A DNA stretch of 9,300 bases. It comes from Bacteroidales bacterium (GTDB lineage Bacteria; Bacteroidota; Bacteroidia; Bacteroidales; VadinHA17). The DNA lies in NCBI GenBank assembly GCA_025455535.1, contig JALOMM010000042.1, positions 1-9,300 of the forward strand, given 5' to 3'. The notes below the pieces were generated by a model, which was not told the DNA's origin, ran no database searches, and saw nothing but the letters and a program-made list of their open reading frames with translations. Shown here in pieces: positions 1 to 6,572 of the stretch. The translations under genes were made by a program, and so were the position numbers. How positions within the stretch are numbered: position 1 is the stretch's first letter; every line of letters begins with the position of its first letter.

Positions 1-129
1 GTTCTTAAGAATGTCTTTGACCATCATAAAGGCTACGGCTGTGTTGTCAAAAACACGTTGTTTAAGAACTGATTTATCTCTCAGTGTGTCAACAATGGTG
101 AGCTTCCTCTGTGTTGCTTCATCCGGCAT
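1..129 (-). CDS. Partial CDS, N-terminal 43 residues of an unrecognised protein
   Basis: Reading the minus strand from an ATG at 129-127, the frame stays open to the window edge and gives 43 residues, beginning MPDEATQRKLTIVDTLRDKS and ending MMVKDILKN. The first in-frame stop upstream (TAA at 168-166) has no other ATG or GTG between it and 129, so the start is well fixed. The visible part is hydrophilic and probably helical. It has no signal peptide or membrane segment, so a cytoplasmic protein is likely. It lies downstream of proS on the same strand but beyond a terminator candidate, so it is probably a separate transcription unit. I do not recognise the family from this stub. That it is a real gene is supported by the clean open frame, plausible residue composition and a possible promoter just upstream. 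Confidence 0.6.
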   Translation of the reverse strand, partial: MPDEATQRKLTIVDTLRDKSVLKQRVFDNTAVAFMMVKDILKN

Positions 130-152
130 GGTATGAAATTTTACTTCCCCGA

Positions 153-184
153 CTAAATTAGTGTTTTATTTTAAACAAAAACAA
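153..184 (-). promoter_or_regulatory. Candidate Bacteroidota-type promoter for the gene at 129-1
   Basis: On the minus strand, TTG (184-182) is followed after 21 bases by TAATTTAG (160-153), one mismatch from the Bacteroidota -7 consensus TAnnTTTG. The start codon is 24 bases further on. The region is AT-rich and overlaps the T-tract of the upstream terminator candidate. Weak pattern match only. Confidence 0.25.
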
Positions 185-213
185 GACGCTGCGCATATTA
201 AGGGTACGCCGTC
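173..213 (-). terminator. Candidate intrinsic terminator of proS
   Basis: The minus strand, starting 14 bases after the proS stop codon, can fold as GACG-GCGTA, a nine-base loop, then TGCGC, a two-base bulge AG, and CGTC (213-185). It is followed at once by the T-rich stretch TTGTTTTTGTTT (184-173). Stem, small bulge and T-tract together match a rho-independent terminator. The position fits the end of the proS transcript and would separate it from the gene at 129-1. Confidence 0.6.
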
Positions 214-226
214 ATGATCAAATCAA

Positions 227-1702
227 TCAGTAAGCTCTTGCGAAAAGCACCCTTCTGACAGAGGGGTTTCCTGAATAAACGCACTTGCCTTGCTCTTCCG
301 GTGAATCAAACGGTATCACCCTGATAGTCGCCTTGGTCAGGTTTTTGATCTGCTCTTCTGTCTCAGGGGTGCCATCCCAGTGGGCCATGACAAATCCGCC
401 CTTGTTTTCAATGACATCAAGGAACTCATCCCAGCTGTTTACATAATGAGTGTTTTCCTCCCTGAAGGCTGTGGCTTTTCTCAGGATGTTATTGTGAATT
501 TCATCCATCAGTGAGACAACATGGCTCACAACGTTGTCCCTGCTTATGGTCTCCTTGGTGAGGGTATCGCGCCTTGCTATTTCCACTGTGCCCTGATCCG
601 CGTCACGCGGCCCTATGGCGAGTCTTACGGGGACACCCTTCAGTTCATAATCCGCGAACTTGAATCCGGGCTTCTGTGTATCACGGTTATCGTACTTGAC
701 CGTCAAACCGGCTTCCTCCAGTCTTCTCTTGAGGTCAAGTGCTATTTCGGAAATTTTATCAAGCTGATCGCTCCCCTTGTAAATAGGAATAATCACCACC
801 TGAATAGGGGCCAGCCTGGGCGGGATCACCAGTCCGTTGTTGTCAGCATGAGCCAGAACAAGCGCTCCCATAAGCCTGGTAGAGACACCCCAGCTTGTAG
901 CCCACACATAGTCGAGCTTTCCTTTCTCATTGGTAAACTTAACATCAAAAGCTTTAGCGAAGTTCTGTCCGAGAAAGTGGCTTGTACCTGCCTGAAGAGC
1001 TTTTCCGTCCTGCATGAGAGCCTCGATGGCAAATGTGTCTTCTGCCCCGGCAAAGCGCTCGCTGGGAGACTTGTACCCCTTGATCACCGGTATTCCCATA
1101 AAGTTTGTCACAAAGTCAGCATAGAGATCGATGATCTTTGTGGTCTCCTCGATAGCCTCTTCTTTTGTTGCGTGGGCTGTATGACCTTCCTGCCACAGGA
1201 ACTCGGCAGTGCGGAGAAACAACCTCGTGCGCATCTCCCACCTTACCACGTTTGCCCACTGGTTGATCAGCAGCGGCAGATCACGGTATGACTGGATCCA
1301 GTCCTTGTAAGTGTTCCAGATTATCGTTTCAGAGGTAGGCCTGACGATGAGCTCTTCTTCAAGCCTGGCATCAGGGTCAACCACAATGCCCTTGCCGTCA
1401 GGAGAGTGCTTGAGCCTGTAATGGGTCACTACCGCACATTCCTTGGCAAAACCTTCCACGTGGGCTGCCTCCCGGCTGAAGAATGATTTTGGTATAAAGA
1501 GCGGGAAGTAAGCATTTACATGCCCTGTCGCCTTGAATTTTCTGTCCAGCTCAGCCTGGATCCTTTCCCAGATGGCATAACCGTATGGCTTGATAACCAT
1601 ACAGCCCCTGACCGCAGAATTTTCGGCAAGGTCGGCCTTGATAACAAGGTCATTATACCATTGTGAAAAACTTTCCTCCCTGTTAGTAAGAAATTTGGCC
1701 AT
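227..1702 (-). CDS. proS: Proline--tRNA ligase, archaeal/eukaryote-type (ProS type 3)
   Basis: Cytoplasmic class II aminoacyl-tRNA synthetase that activates proline with ATP and charges tRNA-Pro. The 491 residues match the usual length of the type lacking the bacterial editing insertion. Visible landmarks are a motif-1 region around 51-75, the RPTSET loop at 121-126, motif 2 around 154-175 ([15 protein letters not shown]), motif 3 with [17 protein letters not shown] at 272-288 containing Arg276, and an anticodon-binding domain from about 298 to 405. The C-terminal domain ends RVLFARAY, with the C-terminal tyrosine typical of this type. Three of the four zinc-ligand positions of the C-terminal domain appear replaced (Asp443, Thr448, Ser477); only Cys474 remains. 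The ATG at 1702 is the natural start, without an SD. It is divergent from the envelope gene at 1796 and probably monocistronic, given the terminator candidate after it. Confidence 0.97.
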   Translation of the reverse strand: MAKFLTNREESFSQWYNDLVIKADLAENSAVRGCMVIKPYGYAIWERIQAELDRKFKATGHVNAYFPLFIPKSFFSREAAHVEGFAKECAVVTHYRLKHSPDGKGIVVDPDARLEEELIVRPTSETIIWNTYKDWIQSYRDLPLLINQWANVVRWEMRTRLFLRTAEFLWQEGHTAHATKEEAIEETTKIIDLYADFVTNFMGIPVIKGYKSPSERFAGAEDTFAIEALMQDGKALQAGTSHFLGQNFAKAFDVKFTNEKGKLDYVWATSWGVSTRLMGALVLAHADNNGLVIPPRLAPIQVVIIPIYKGSDQLDKISEIALDLKRRLEEAGLTVKYDNRDTQKPGFKFADYELKGVPVRLAIGPRDADQGTVEIARRDTLTKETISRDNVVSHVVSLMDEIHNNILRKATAFREENTHYVNSWDEFLDVIENKGGFVMAHWDGTPETEEQIKNLTKATIRVIPFDSPEEQGKCVYSGNPSVRRVLFARAY

Positions 1703-1717
1703 TAGTTTGGTATGCGA

Positions 1718-1751
1718 TTTGAATATTGTTAATTAGCAAATAATAGAATTG
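1718..1751 (+). promoter_or_regulatory. Candidate Bacteroidota-type promoter for the gene at 1796
   Basis: TTTG at 1718-1721 is followed after 22 bases by TAGAATTG at 1744-1751, one mismatch from TAnnTTTG. Transcription would start near 1758 and leave a leader of about 38 bases that includes the SD. Element spacing is within the range known for Bacteroides promoters. This is pattern inference only. Confidence 0.35.
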
Positions 1752-1753
1752 CG

Positions 1754-1761
1754 CAAAAATA
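1754..1761 (-). promoter_or_regulatory. Candidate -7 element for proS
   Basis: On the minus strand 1761-1754 reads TATTTTTG, an exact match to TAnnTTTG, about 52 bases before the proS start. No convincing TTTG -33 element lies at the right distance upstream, so the call is weak. It sits only two bases from the candidate -7 box of the divergent gene, so the two promoters, if real, would compete for the same DNA. Confidence 0.25.
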
Positions 1762-1783
1762 GGCAAAACTTACGAACCAGAAA

Positions 1784-1789
1784 GGGAGG
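1784..1789 (+). promoter_or_regulatory. Strong Shine-Dalgarno sequence (GGGAGG) before the gene at 1796
   Basis: GGGAGG ends six bases before the ATG, so GGAGG is at ideal spacing for the anti-SD sequence. It is unusual here because proS, the barrel-protein gene, larE, larB and the partial gene at 129-1 show no SD at all, which is the norm in Bacteroidota. It supports the choice of 1796 as the start. Confidence 0.7.
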
Positions 1790-1795
1790 CAAGCC

Positions 1796-2869
1796 ATGAA
1801 AACAAAAATATTAATCACAGCGATTATCACTCTTGCGGCTGCCCCGCTTGCAGTCTCATCTGAGGCATCCGGCCAGCCCGGCGATGCAGTGTACAGCCCT
1901 GGCAGTCAGCAGACGTTTGTAAGCAACTACTACAGCTCATACGGCTATGAATATTCTTCCCGCCTCAGGAGGTTCCACAACTCATACGTTACATTCGATT
2001 TCTATTCACCTGTTTATACTGAGGTATACTGGTATAACTATACTCCCGGAGCATGGGGTGTATCGATCTATGATCCCTGGTACGGTTACAGTGCATACGC
2101 GCCATCATACTATACCGGCAGCGGTTTCGGAGGATCATACTGGTGGGGATACAATTCCTGGTCGTCATACGGCTGGAATTCATGGGTGGCACCGGCTCCC
2201 GGCCTCAGCATCAATATCCATTTCGGAAACAATTCCCCTTATTACCCTGCTTATTATAACAGGTGGTACTCAGGCAGCTACATGAACTGCTGCTGTCCCG
2301 GGGGCAGCACCGGCAATAATTATTATCCTTCCCAGCCATATTCCGGAGGGAGCACCCCCAGATTCATAGTTACCGGTGGAAGGAGCTCAGGATCGCAGAG
2401 CACGACTACTTCAGGCAACAGCGGGAATACGCAGGGGACTGCCACCGGAGGAACTCAGGGGAGGGACGGCAATACCGGCGGTCAGGGAAATAACGGTAAC
2501 CAGGGCAACAGCGGCAATCAGGGGAATAATGCCGGACAGGGGGGCAATGACAAGGATAAGAGCAACAACGGCCTTCGTATGGGGCAGTACAGGAGAGGTG
2601 TTGCCGAGCCGACAGCCCCCAAACCCAACGAGCCGGTAAGAACAAACAATCCAAACGTGAATGACCGCACTAATCCGGGAAGAGATAAGAGCAATAATGC
2701 CAAACCAAAAGAATCGGGCACCGCATCACCGGAAGGGTCAGTAACACGCCAGCAGACCCAGAGCAGTGTTAAGACCAGCCGCAGAAGCCCGGCAGAATCA
2801 TCAGAAATAAAGTCTTCGGGTGATGAAAACAGCCAGAAAAAAAGCTCATCTTCAGGGAGACGGCTATAA
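1796..2869 (+). CDS. Secreted Tyr/Trp-rich, low-complexity protein of unknown function
   Basis: Not assigned to a named family. The 357 residues begin with a signal peptide (MKTKILITAIITLAAAPLAV) with likely cleavage near ASG-Q at 26/27; there is no lipobox. Residues 43-160 are extremely rich in Tyr, Trp, Ser and Gly, with a less repetitive core around 54-78 (SSRLRRFHNSYVTFDFYSP) that looks like a folded, conserved segment, and IYDPWYGY at 91-98. A triple cysteine is at 165-167. From about 195 the chain is Gly/Asn/Gln/Thr-rich, then charged and Ser-rich, and it ends SSSSGRRL; this part should be disordered. It is likely periplasmic or surface-exposed. The next gene encodes a protein of the same architecture, 70 bases downstream. 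A strong SD and a candidate promoter precede it. A structural, adhesive or matrix role is possible but unproven. Confidence 0.85.
   Translation: MKTKILITAIITLAAAPLAVSSEASGQPGDAVYSPGSQQTFVSNYYSSYGYEYSSRLRRFHNSYVTFDFYSPVYTEVYWYNYTPGAWGVSIYDPWYGYSAYAPSYYTGSGFGGSYWWGYNSWSSYGWNSWVAPAPGLSINIHFGNNSPYYPAYYNRWYSGSYMNCCCPGGSTGNNYYPSQPYSGGSTPRFIVTGGRSSGSQSTTTSGNSGNTQGTATGGTQGRDGNTGGQGNNGNQGNSGNQGNNAGQGGNDKDKSNNGLRMGQYRRGVAEPTAPKPNEPVRTNNPNVNDRTNPGRDKSNNAKPKESGTASPEGSVTRQQTQSSVKTSRRSPAESSEIKSSGDENSQKKSSSSGRRL
2477..2545 (+). repeat. Gly/Asn/Gln low-complexity repeat inside the gene at 1796
   Basis: Codons 228-250 encode a degenerate repeat of GNQGN type units (GNNGNQGNSGNQGNNAGQGG), built from imperfect copies of caggg-aataa and cagcggcaat words. 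The frame is kept. It forms the centre of the probably disordered tail. Confidence 0.7.
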
Positions 2870-2928
2870 TATTTAAGGAATCTTTAACATTGGTACGGTA
2901 TTTGTATTATTCTTGTGAAGACAACAAC

Positions 2929-2935
2929 AGGAGGG
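2929..2935 (+). promoter_or_regulatory. Near-perfect Shine-Dalgarno sequence (AGGAGGG) before the gene at 2940
   Basis: AGGAGG at 2929-2934 is a full match to the canonical SD, five bases from the ATG at 2940. Together with the SD at 1784 it marks the two low-complexity envelope genes off from their SD-less neighbours, and it fixes the start of the lipoprotein. Confidence 0.8.
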
Positions 2936-2939
2936 TAAG

Positions 2940-4334
2940 ATGAAAAATCTATTGTACATAATCCCGGCAGTACTTGTAATAACAAGTTCATGCTCATCGC
3001 TTCTCACAACGGGAGAGACGAATGACGACCTTTACTTCAGCCCCTCTGATGAAAAGGTTGCCGTTGCTGAGACCGCAGTGCCGGCCACCAGCAGTGACCA
3101 GATCTATTATGACAATATCTTTGCTTCAGATACACTTGTAGCAGACGATTATGTTCCCGGCGAGGAATATGCTGCCCAGTACGGGACGGGCACCACGGTA
3201 GTAAATAATTACTATGGAGGAAGTGCTGCTGAAAGGGTCTATCTCTTCAATGACGGTATTTATCCTTACTGGAGCACACCATACTACTCCCCGTTTTCAT
3301 TTAGCCTGTCATTCGGATTTGGTTTCGGTTATCCCTACTCATACGGTTGGTATGACCCGTTCTGGGGTTATCCCTACTATCCGTACTACGGTTATGGCGG
3401 CTATCCGTATTATGGTTATGGAGGGTATCCGTGCTATGACTGCAATGACTATAACAGCAGCGACTATGTTGCCCGCAGAGGAGGTTACAGCACATCACGG
3501 GGTTACACAACCAGTGACACAAGAAATAATAAATCATCCTATACTACTGCAGGCACGGGTTCTGTCAGCAGGAGGACAGGCGTACCTGCCAGTTCAATGA
3601 CCCAGACCTCATCAGGAGCGTCCGGTACAGGTTCAGCAGCAGTCTCAACATCAGGAACCAGGAGAACTGCCACACCAGCAGGTGCTGCTGAAAGATCTGC
3701 GTCAGGGTACAATAATACAACCCAGTCCCAGTCATATACCCGCCGTGATGCCAGTGGTGCCGTAGCTCAGAGTAATCCTCAGTCGCAGTCACAGACACAG
3801 TCTGCCACCAGGTCGCAGTATCAGACGCAGACTCAGAGCGGAACCAGGCCTCAGTATCAGACCCAGAGCGGAACCAGGCCGCAGACACAGTCACAGAGCG
3901 TCAACAAGCCGCAGTACCAGACTACTGAGCGGACCTATACTCCCAGCTACAATAACCCGAAGATGAGCTCAAGGCCTTCGTATAACAACAGCCGCAGCAC
4001 CACTCCCGGAACCAGTTCCGGCAGCAGCTACAGCACCCCTGCCAGGAGCAATACAGGGTCAAGCGTGCAGACCAGGAGCAGCGGGTCAGGCAACAGCGGG
4101 TCAAGCTACTCTCCTTCGAGATCGTCATCGGTACAGTATTCTGCACCTGCACGCAGCAGCTCTTCAGGCTCGAGGAGCTCTTCATACTCGGGAGGCAGCT
4201 CCGGCAACTCTTCATCTGGAGTCTCAAGATCGTCTTCATCAGGCTCTTACAGCTCCGGATCATCTTCATCAGGTTCATCCTCCTCATCAGGCGCCGCTTC
4301 TTCTTCATCAGGCGGTGGCGGAAGGAGAAGATAA
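2940..4334 (+). CDS. Predicted lipoprotein with Tyr/Gly-rich, Gln-repeat and Ser/Gly-rich regions, function unknown
   Basis: Not assigned to a named family. The 464 residues start with a lipoprotein signal peptide (MKNLLYIIPAVLVITSSC) whose likely lipidated Cys is residue 18. No clear surface-export acidic motif follows the Cys directly. Residues 25-85 are acidic and fairly normal in composition. Residues 87-166 are strongly aromatic, with VVNNYYGG, a Phe/Gly stretch SFSLSFGFGFG, WYDPFWGY at 137-144 and tandem YPYYGYGG units. A CYDC pair is at 165-168. Residues 260-330 are Gln/Ser/Thr-rich with ten-residue repeats. From 340 to the end the chain is almost only Ser, Gly, Tyr and Arg, closing with GGGGRRR. 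The tail should be disordered and may be glycosylated or cross-linked. The layout mirrors the upstream gene, suggesting paralogy or a shared role at the outer membrane. A weak promoter-like pattern at 2908-2915 is not convincing, so co-transcription with the upstream gene is likely. Confidence 0.85.
   Translation: MKNLLYIIPAVLVITSSCSSLLTTGETNDDLYFSPSDEKVAVAETAVPATSSDQIYYDNIFASDTLVADDYVPGEEYAAQYGTGTTVVNNYYGGSAAERVYLFNDGIYPYWSTPYYSPFSFSLSFGFGFGYPYSYGWYDPFWGYPYYPYYGYGGYPYYGYGGYPCYDCNDYNSSDYVARRGGYSTSRGYTTSDTRNNKSSYTTAGTGSVSRRTGVPASSMTQTSSGASGTGSAAVSTSGTRRTATPAGAAERSASGYNNTTQSQSYTRRDASGAVAQSNPQSQSQTQSATRSQYQTQTQSGTRPQYQTQSGTRPQTQSQSVNKPQYQTTERTYTPSYNNPKMSSRPSYNNSRSTTPGTSSGSSYSTPARSNTGSSVQTRSSGSGNSGSSYSPSRSSSVQYSAPARSSSSGSRSSSYSGGSSGNSSSGVSRSSSSGSYSSGSSSSGSSSSSGAASSSSGGGGRRR
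3378..3425 (+). repeat. Two tandem 24-bp units encoding YPYYGYGG
   Basis: Positions 3378-3401 and 3402-3425 are two imperfect 24-bp copies differing mainly at third codon positions, followed by the first six bases of a third. The protein repeat is exact while the DNA has diverged at silent sites. This suggests selection on the peptide rather than a very recent duplication. Confidence 0.75.
3798..3923 (+). repeat. 30-bp repeats encoding ten-residue Q-S-G-T-R-P-Q-Y-Q-T type units
   Basis: Units at 3834-3863, 3864-3893 and 3894-3923 are directly adjacent with an exact 30-base period; each begins CAGAGCG. A more divergent copy at 3798-3827 is separated by six bases (CAGACT). The encoded units are QSATRSQYQT, QSGTRPQYQT, QSGTRPQTQS and QSVNKPQYQT. 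Both substitution and small insertion have shaped the array, but the frame is kept. Confidence 0.8.
4231..4312 (+). repeat. Ser-codon repeat with TCATCAGG words near the 3' end of the lipoprotein gene
   Basis: The word TCATCAGG occurs at 4236, 4266, 4284 and 4305, each time encoding Ser-Ser-Gly in the same frame, within a tract made mostly of serine codons of both the TCN and AGY boxes. It encodes the Ser/Gly tail (about residues 431-458). Such sequence is prone to slippage, but the spacings are all multiples of three. Confidence 0.65.
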
Positions 4335-4413
4335 ATTTACCCAGCAACACATTGATTATATGTTCCGCAAATGCAGGAGCAAGAGGGATCGTATACCAAT
4401 AAATACCCGTCAA

Positions 4414-5916
4414 ATGAAAAGGATAAGAGTAATAATAGCTTCAGCACTTCTGCTTCTTCCCCTCCTGGTGAGCGGACAGAACATGGATGATGTGCTTAGA
4501 TATTCGAGGTTGTTTTACCAGGGTTCGGCTCGCTTCAATGCCATGGGAGGCGCTTTCACCTCGCTTGGCGGAGATATATCGTCAATAGCCATTAACCCCG
4601 CCGGAGCTGCCGTTTTTCGCTCAACAGAGTTTTCCGTCACAACCAATATGCTGTTCCGCAATACGGAGACAACATATAACGGATATTATTCAAACTACGG
4701 CATAAATGAATTCAACCTCGGTAACGCAGGGATTGTTGCGGCAGGAACGCTGGGCACCAATTCAGGACTTGTAGGGCTGAGTTTTGCATATACCTATAAC
4801 CAGACCAATGATTTCAGAGAGTATGCTGTCATTGAGGGTATAAGCGGCGCCAGCTCCATGACTGACTACTGGGCAGCAGGGGCAGACGGATATAATACAT
4901 GGGAGCTGGTAGATTATACGTCAGCCCCGTATATGGCGTATGAGGCTTGGCTCATTGATACCCTTTCGGGCAGCTTCACCGAGTACGCTTCAATATTTTC
5001 ATATTACGGCGATATGAATCCGGAGTACGGTCAGCGGACCAGGCGCACAATAGACAACGGAGGATATACCGGTGATCATACGATTGCCTTCGGTGCAAAC
5101 ATCTCCAATATATTGTATGTCGGAGCCGGATTCGGTATCCAGGCCATGCAATATACCGGACACTATCTTCACAGTGAAGAGGATATTGATAACACGGTCC
5201 CCGACCTGGTCTACTTTAACTACACAGACCATTTTGATGCTTCAGGAACGGGGTGGAATTTCAAGGCAGGTATCATAGTCAGACCCATAGAGAGCCTTAG
5301 ACTGGGATTCAGTTTTGCAACACCTACCGTCTATAAAATTGATGAGGTGTTCTACAGCAACCTCTCAGCATTTCTTGACAATGACACTCCCGGTGACAGC
5401 AGTGACGACGCTGATCCTCTTGTTGAGCAGAGTCCGCTGAGCTATGCCTACCGTATTACCACACCCTGGAGGTTTGATACCGGCCTTGCGCTGCAGATCG
5501 GGAAGATTGCCCTGATAAGCGCTGACTTTGAATTTGTTGATTATTCAAAGGCTTACCTGAGCTATGGTCTCGACGGTTACAACTTTTTCAGTGAAAACGA
5601 GGAGCTGAAGTCAGAGCTGAAGGGTGCAGCTACATTTAAAGTGGGAGCCGAGGTACGCTTTGGGTCTGTCTACGTTAGAGGCGGCGGCGGCTATACCCAG
5701 TCGGCTTTCAGGGAGGGCACTCTCAATGAAAACAGTGATTTTGTGAATTTCAGTGGCGGAATAGGCTACAGACAGAAGAACTTCTATGTAGACCTTTCGG
5801 TTGCAGGCCAGCTAAACAGCGAGGAATATATGATGTATCCCGATGCGTGGCTTGAACCAACATATATAGATAACAGAGACATAAACGGAGCACTTACGAT
5901 TGGTGTTAAGTTTTAG
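4414..5916 (+). CDS. Outer-membrane beta-barrel protein, FadL/OmpP1/TodX-like
   Basis: Predicted outer-membrane protein of the group often labelled OmpP1/FadL/TodX or 'hemin receptor' in Bacteroidales, associated with uptake of hydrophobic compounds; the substrate here is unknown. The start at 4414 (500 residues) gives a textbook signal peptide (MKRIRVIIASALLLLPLLVSG, cleavage before Gln22). An earlier in-frame ATG at 4315 would add 33 polar residues ahead of the signal and overlap the previous gene. Residues 41-64 (FNAMGGAFTSLGGDISSIAI then NPAG) carry the N-terminal signature shared by FadL- and PorV-type barrels. The rest alternates short aromatic/hydrophobic strands with polar Asp/Asn/Gly loops, and the protein ends VKF with a terminal Phe, as barrels do. 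No SD is present. It lies 79 bases after the lipoprotein gene, possibly in the same transcript, and converges with wbqC 14 bases away. Confidence 0.88.
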   Translation: MKRIRVIIASALLLLPLLVSGQNMDDVLRYSRLFYQGSARFNAMGGAFTSLGGDISSIAINPAGAAVFRSTEFSVTTNMLFRNTETTYNGYYSNYGINEFNLGNAGIVAAGTLGTNSGLVGLSFAYTYNQTNDFREYAVIEGISGASSMTDYWAAGADGYNTWELVDYTSAPYMAYEAWLIDTLSGSFTEYASIFSYYGDMNPEYGQRTRRTIDNGGYTGDHTIAFGANISNILYVGAGFGIQAMQYTGHYLHSEEDIDNTVPDLVYFNYTDHFDASGTGWNFKAGIIVRPIESLRLGFSFATPTVYKIDEVFYSNLSAFLDNDTPGDSSDDADPLVEQSPLSYAYRITTPWRFDTGLALQIGKIALISADFEFVDYSKAYLSYGLDGYNFFSENEELKSELKGAATFKVGAEVRFGSVYVRGGGGYTQSAFREGTLNENSDFVNFSGGIGYRQKNFYVDLSVAGQLNSEEYMMYPDAWLEPTYIDNRDINGALTIGVKF

Positions 5917-5930
5917 TTGGCAGACAGTTG

Positions 5931-6566
5931 TTACCGGAGATCCGGGGACCCGAGCAGATATGCCAGGGTCCCCGGTCCGTTATTGAGCAGCACGTCAATG
6001 ATGCTAAGCCGTGGGACAAACCCGTACTTCTCTCTGAAAACCTGGATATATGGCATACCAGAGTAATCCTTTACTGACGGTGGTCTTTTCGGGGTGATGA
6101 GATACCTGTAATCATTGATGGCATCTTCCTGTGGCTGAAACCTCTCCGTGAAGGATATCTCCGCATTGATCCCGGCGGCCCCGCAAACAGCGGAGAGGGC
6201 TTCAGTATTGAGATCAATAAGAAACCTGAAAGGTCTTCGGATAACACCCTCAATTGCATCAAAATAATATTCAAAATAAGGGGCAGTGGCGCAGGCTGAG
6301 ATGATGCTGCGCAGATGATGATCGCCCCATCTCCGTGAATTATCTATTTCCAGTTCCTTAATGGCGGTCTTGTGGAATGAGCCCCGCAGCACCGGGACGG
6401 TAAGTGTCAGCGGTCCGTTTGCTCCGAGTATCACACATCTGTTACGGTAGGTCTGTTTAAGGAAATTCTCCCATTTTTCTATCCTTACAACAGGGTTGTG
6501 TGCTATAAGGCTGAAGTATTCTGCAGGAGGAAAATATGCCGTGGAGAGAACGACTGGCTGTTGCAT
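5931..6566 (-). CDS. WbqC-family protein
   Basis: A 211-residue cytoplasmic protein matching the WbqC-like family, whose biochemical role is not established; the name comes from O-antigen gene clusters, and relatives are widespread in Bacteroidota. Visible family features are STAYFPPAEYF near the N-terminus (8-18), QTYRNR at 38-43, LTVPV at 55-59, WGDHHLRSI at 80-88, APYFEYY at 95-101 and the C-terminal KYGFVPRLSIIDVLLNNGP (180-198). There is no signal peptide or membrane segment. The ATG at 6566 lies six bases after the larB stop, with only a weak purine stretch upstream, so translation is probably coupled to larB and the gene is the last of the lar operon. The final codons contain a strong hairpin. 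Whether its function is tied to the nickel-pincer pathway or it is a passenger cannot be told from sequence. Confidence 0.85.
   Translation of the reverse strand: MQQPVVLSTAYFPPAEYFSLIAHNPVVRIEKWENFLKQTYRNRCVILGANGPLTLTVPVLRGSFHKTAIKELEIDNSRRWGDHHLRSIISACATAPYFEYYFDAIEGVIRRPFRFLIDLNTEALSAVCGAAGINAEISFTERFQPQEDAINDYRYLITPKRPPSVKDYSGMPYIQVFREKYGFVPRLSIIDVLLNNGPGTLAYLLGSPDLR
5942..5975. terminator. GC-rich hairpin at the convergence point, possible bidirectional terminator
   Basis: CCGGGGACCC (5942-5951) and GGGTCCCCGG (5966-5975) form a perfect 10-bp inverted repeat with a 14-base loop. A second small stem, CCGGA-GA-TCCGG at 5934-5945, overlaps it. It begins 26 bases past the barrel-protein stop and lies within the last codons of wbqC. 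No T-tract follows on either strand, so it does not meet the usual intrinsic terminator pattern. It could act as a transcript 3'-end or roadblock between convergent genes. Confidence 0.4.
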
Positions 6567-6572
6567 CGCAAA

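Noticed and set aside
152..162. Small palindrome ACTAA-A-TTAGT as an operator
   Set aside because: It is short and AT-rich in an AT-rich region; expected by chance, and it overlaps the promoter candidate.
521..1291. Plus-strand open frame of 256 codons
   Set aside because: It is entirely antisense to the conserved proS gene and shows no recognisable protein features.
2890..2915. Promoter for the lipoprotein gene (TTGG and TATTCTTG)
   Set aside because: The spacing is only about 15 bases and the -7 box has a mismatch; too weak to annotate.
3922..4413. Minus-strand open frame of 163 codons
   Set aside because: It is antisense to the Ser/Gly-rich tail of the lipoprotein; its Cys/Arg/Lys richness is the complement of Ser and Gly codons.
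4315..4413. Longer N-terminus for the barrel protein from the ATG at 4315
   Set aside because: It would put 33 polar residues before a good signal peptide and overlap the upstream gene by 20 bases; the ATG at 4414 fits better.
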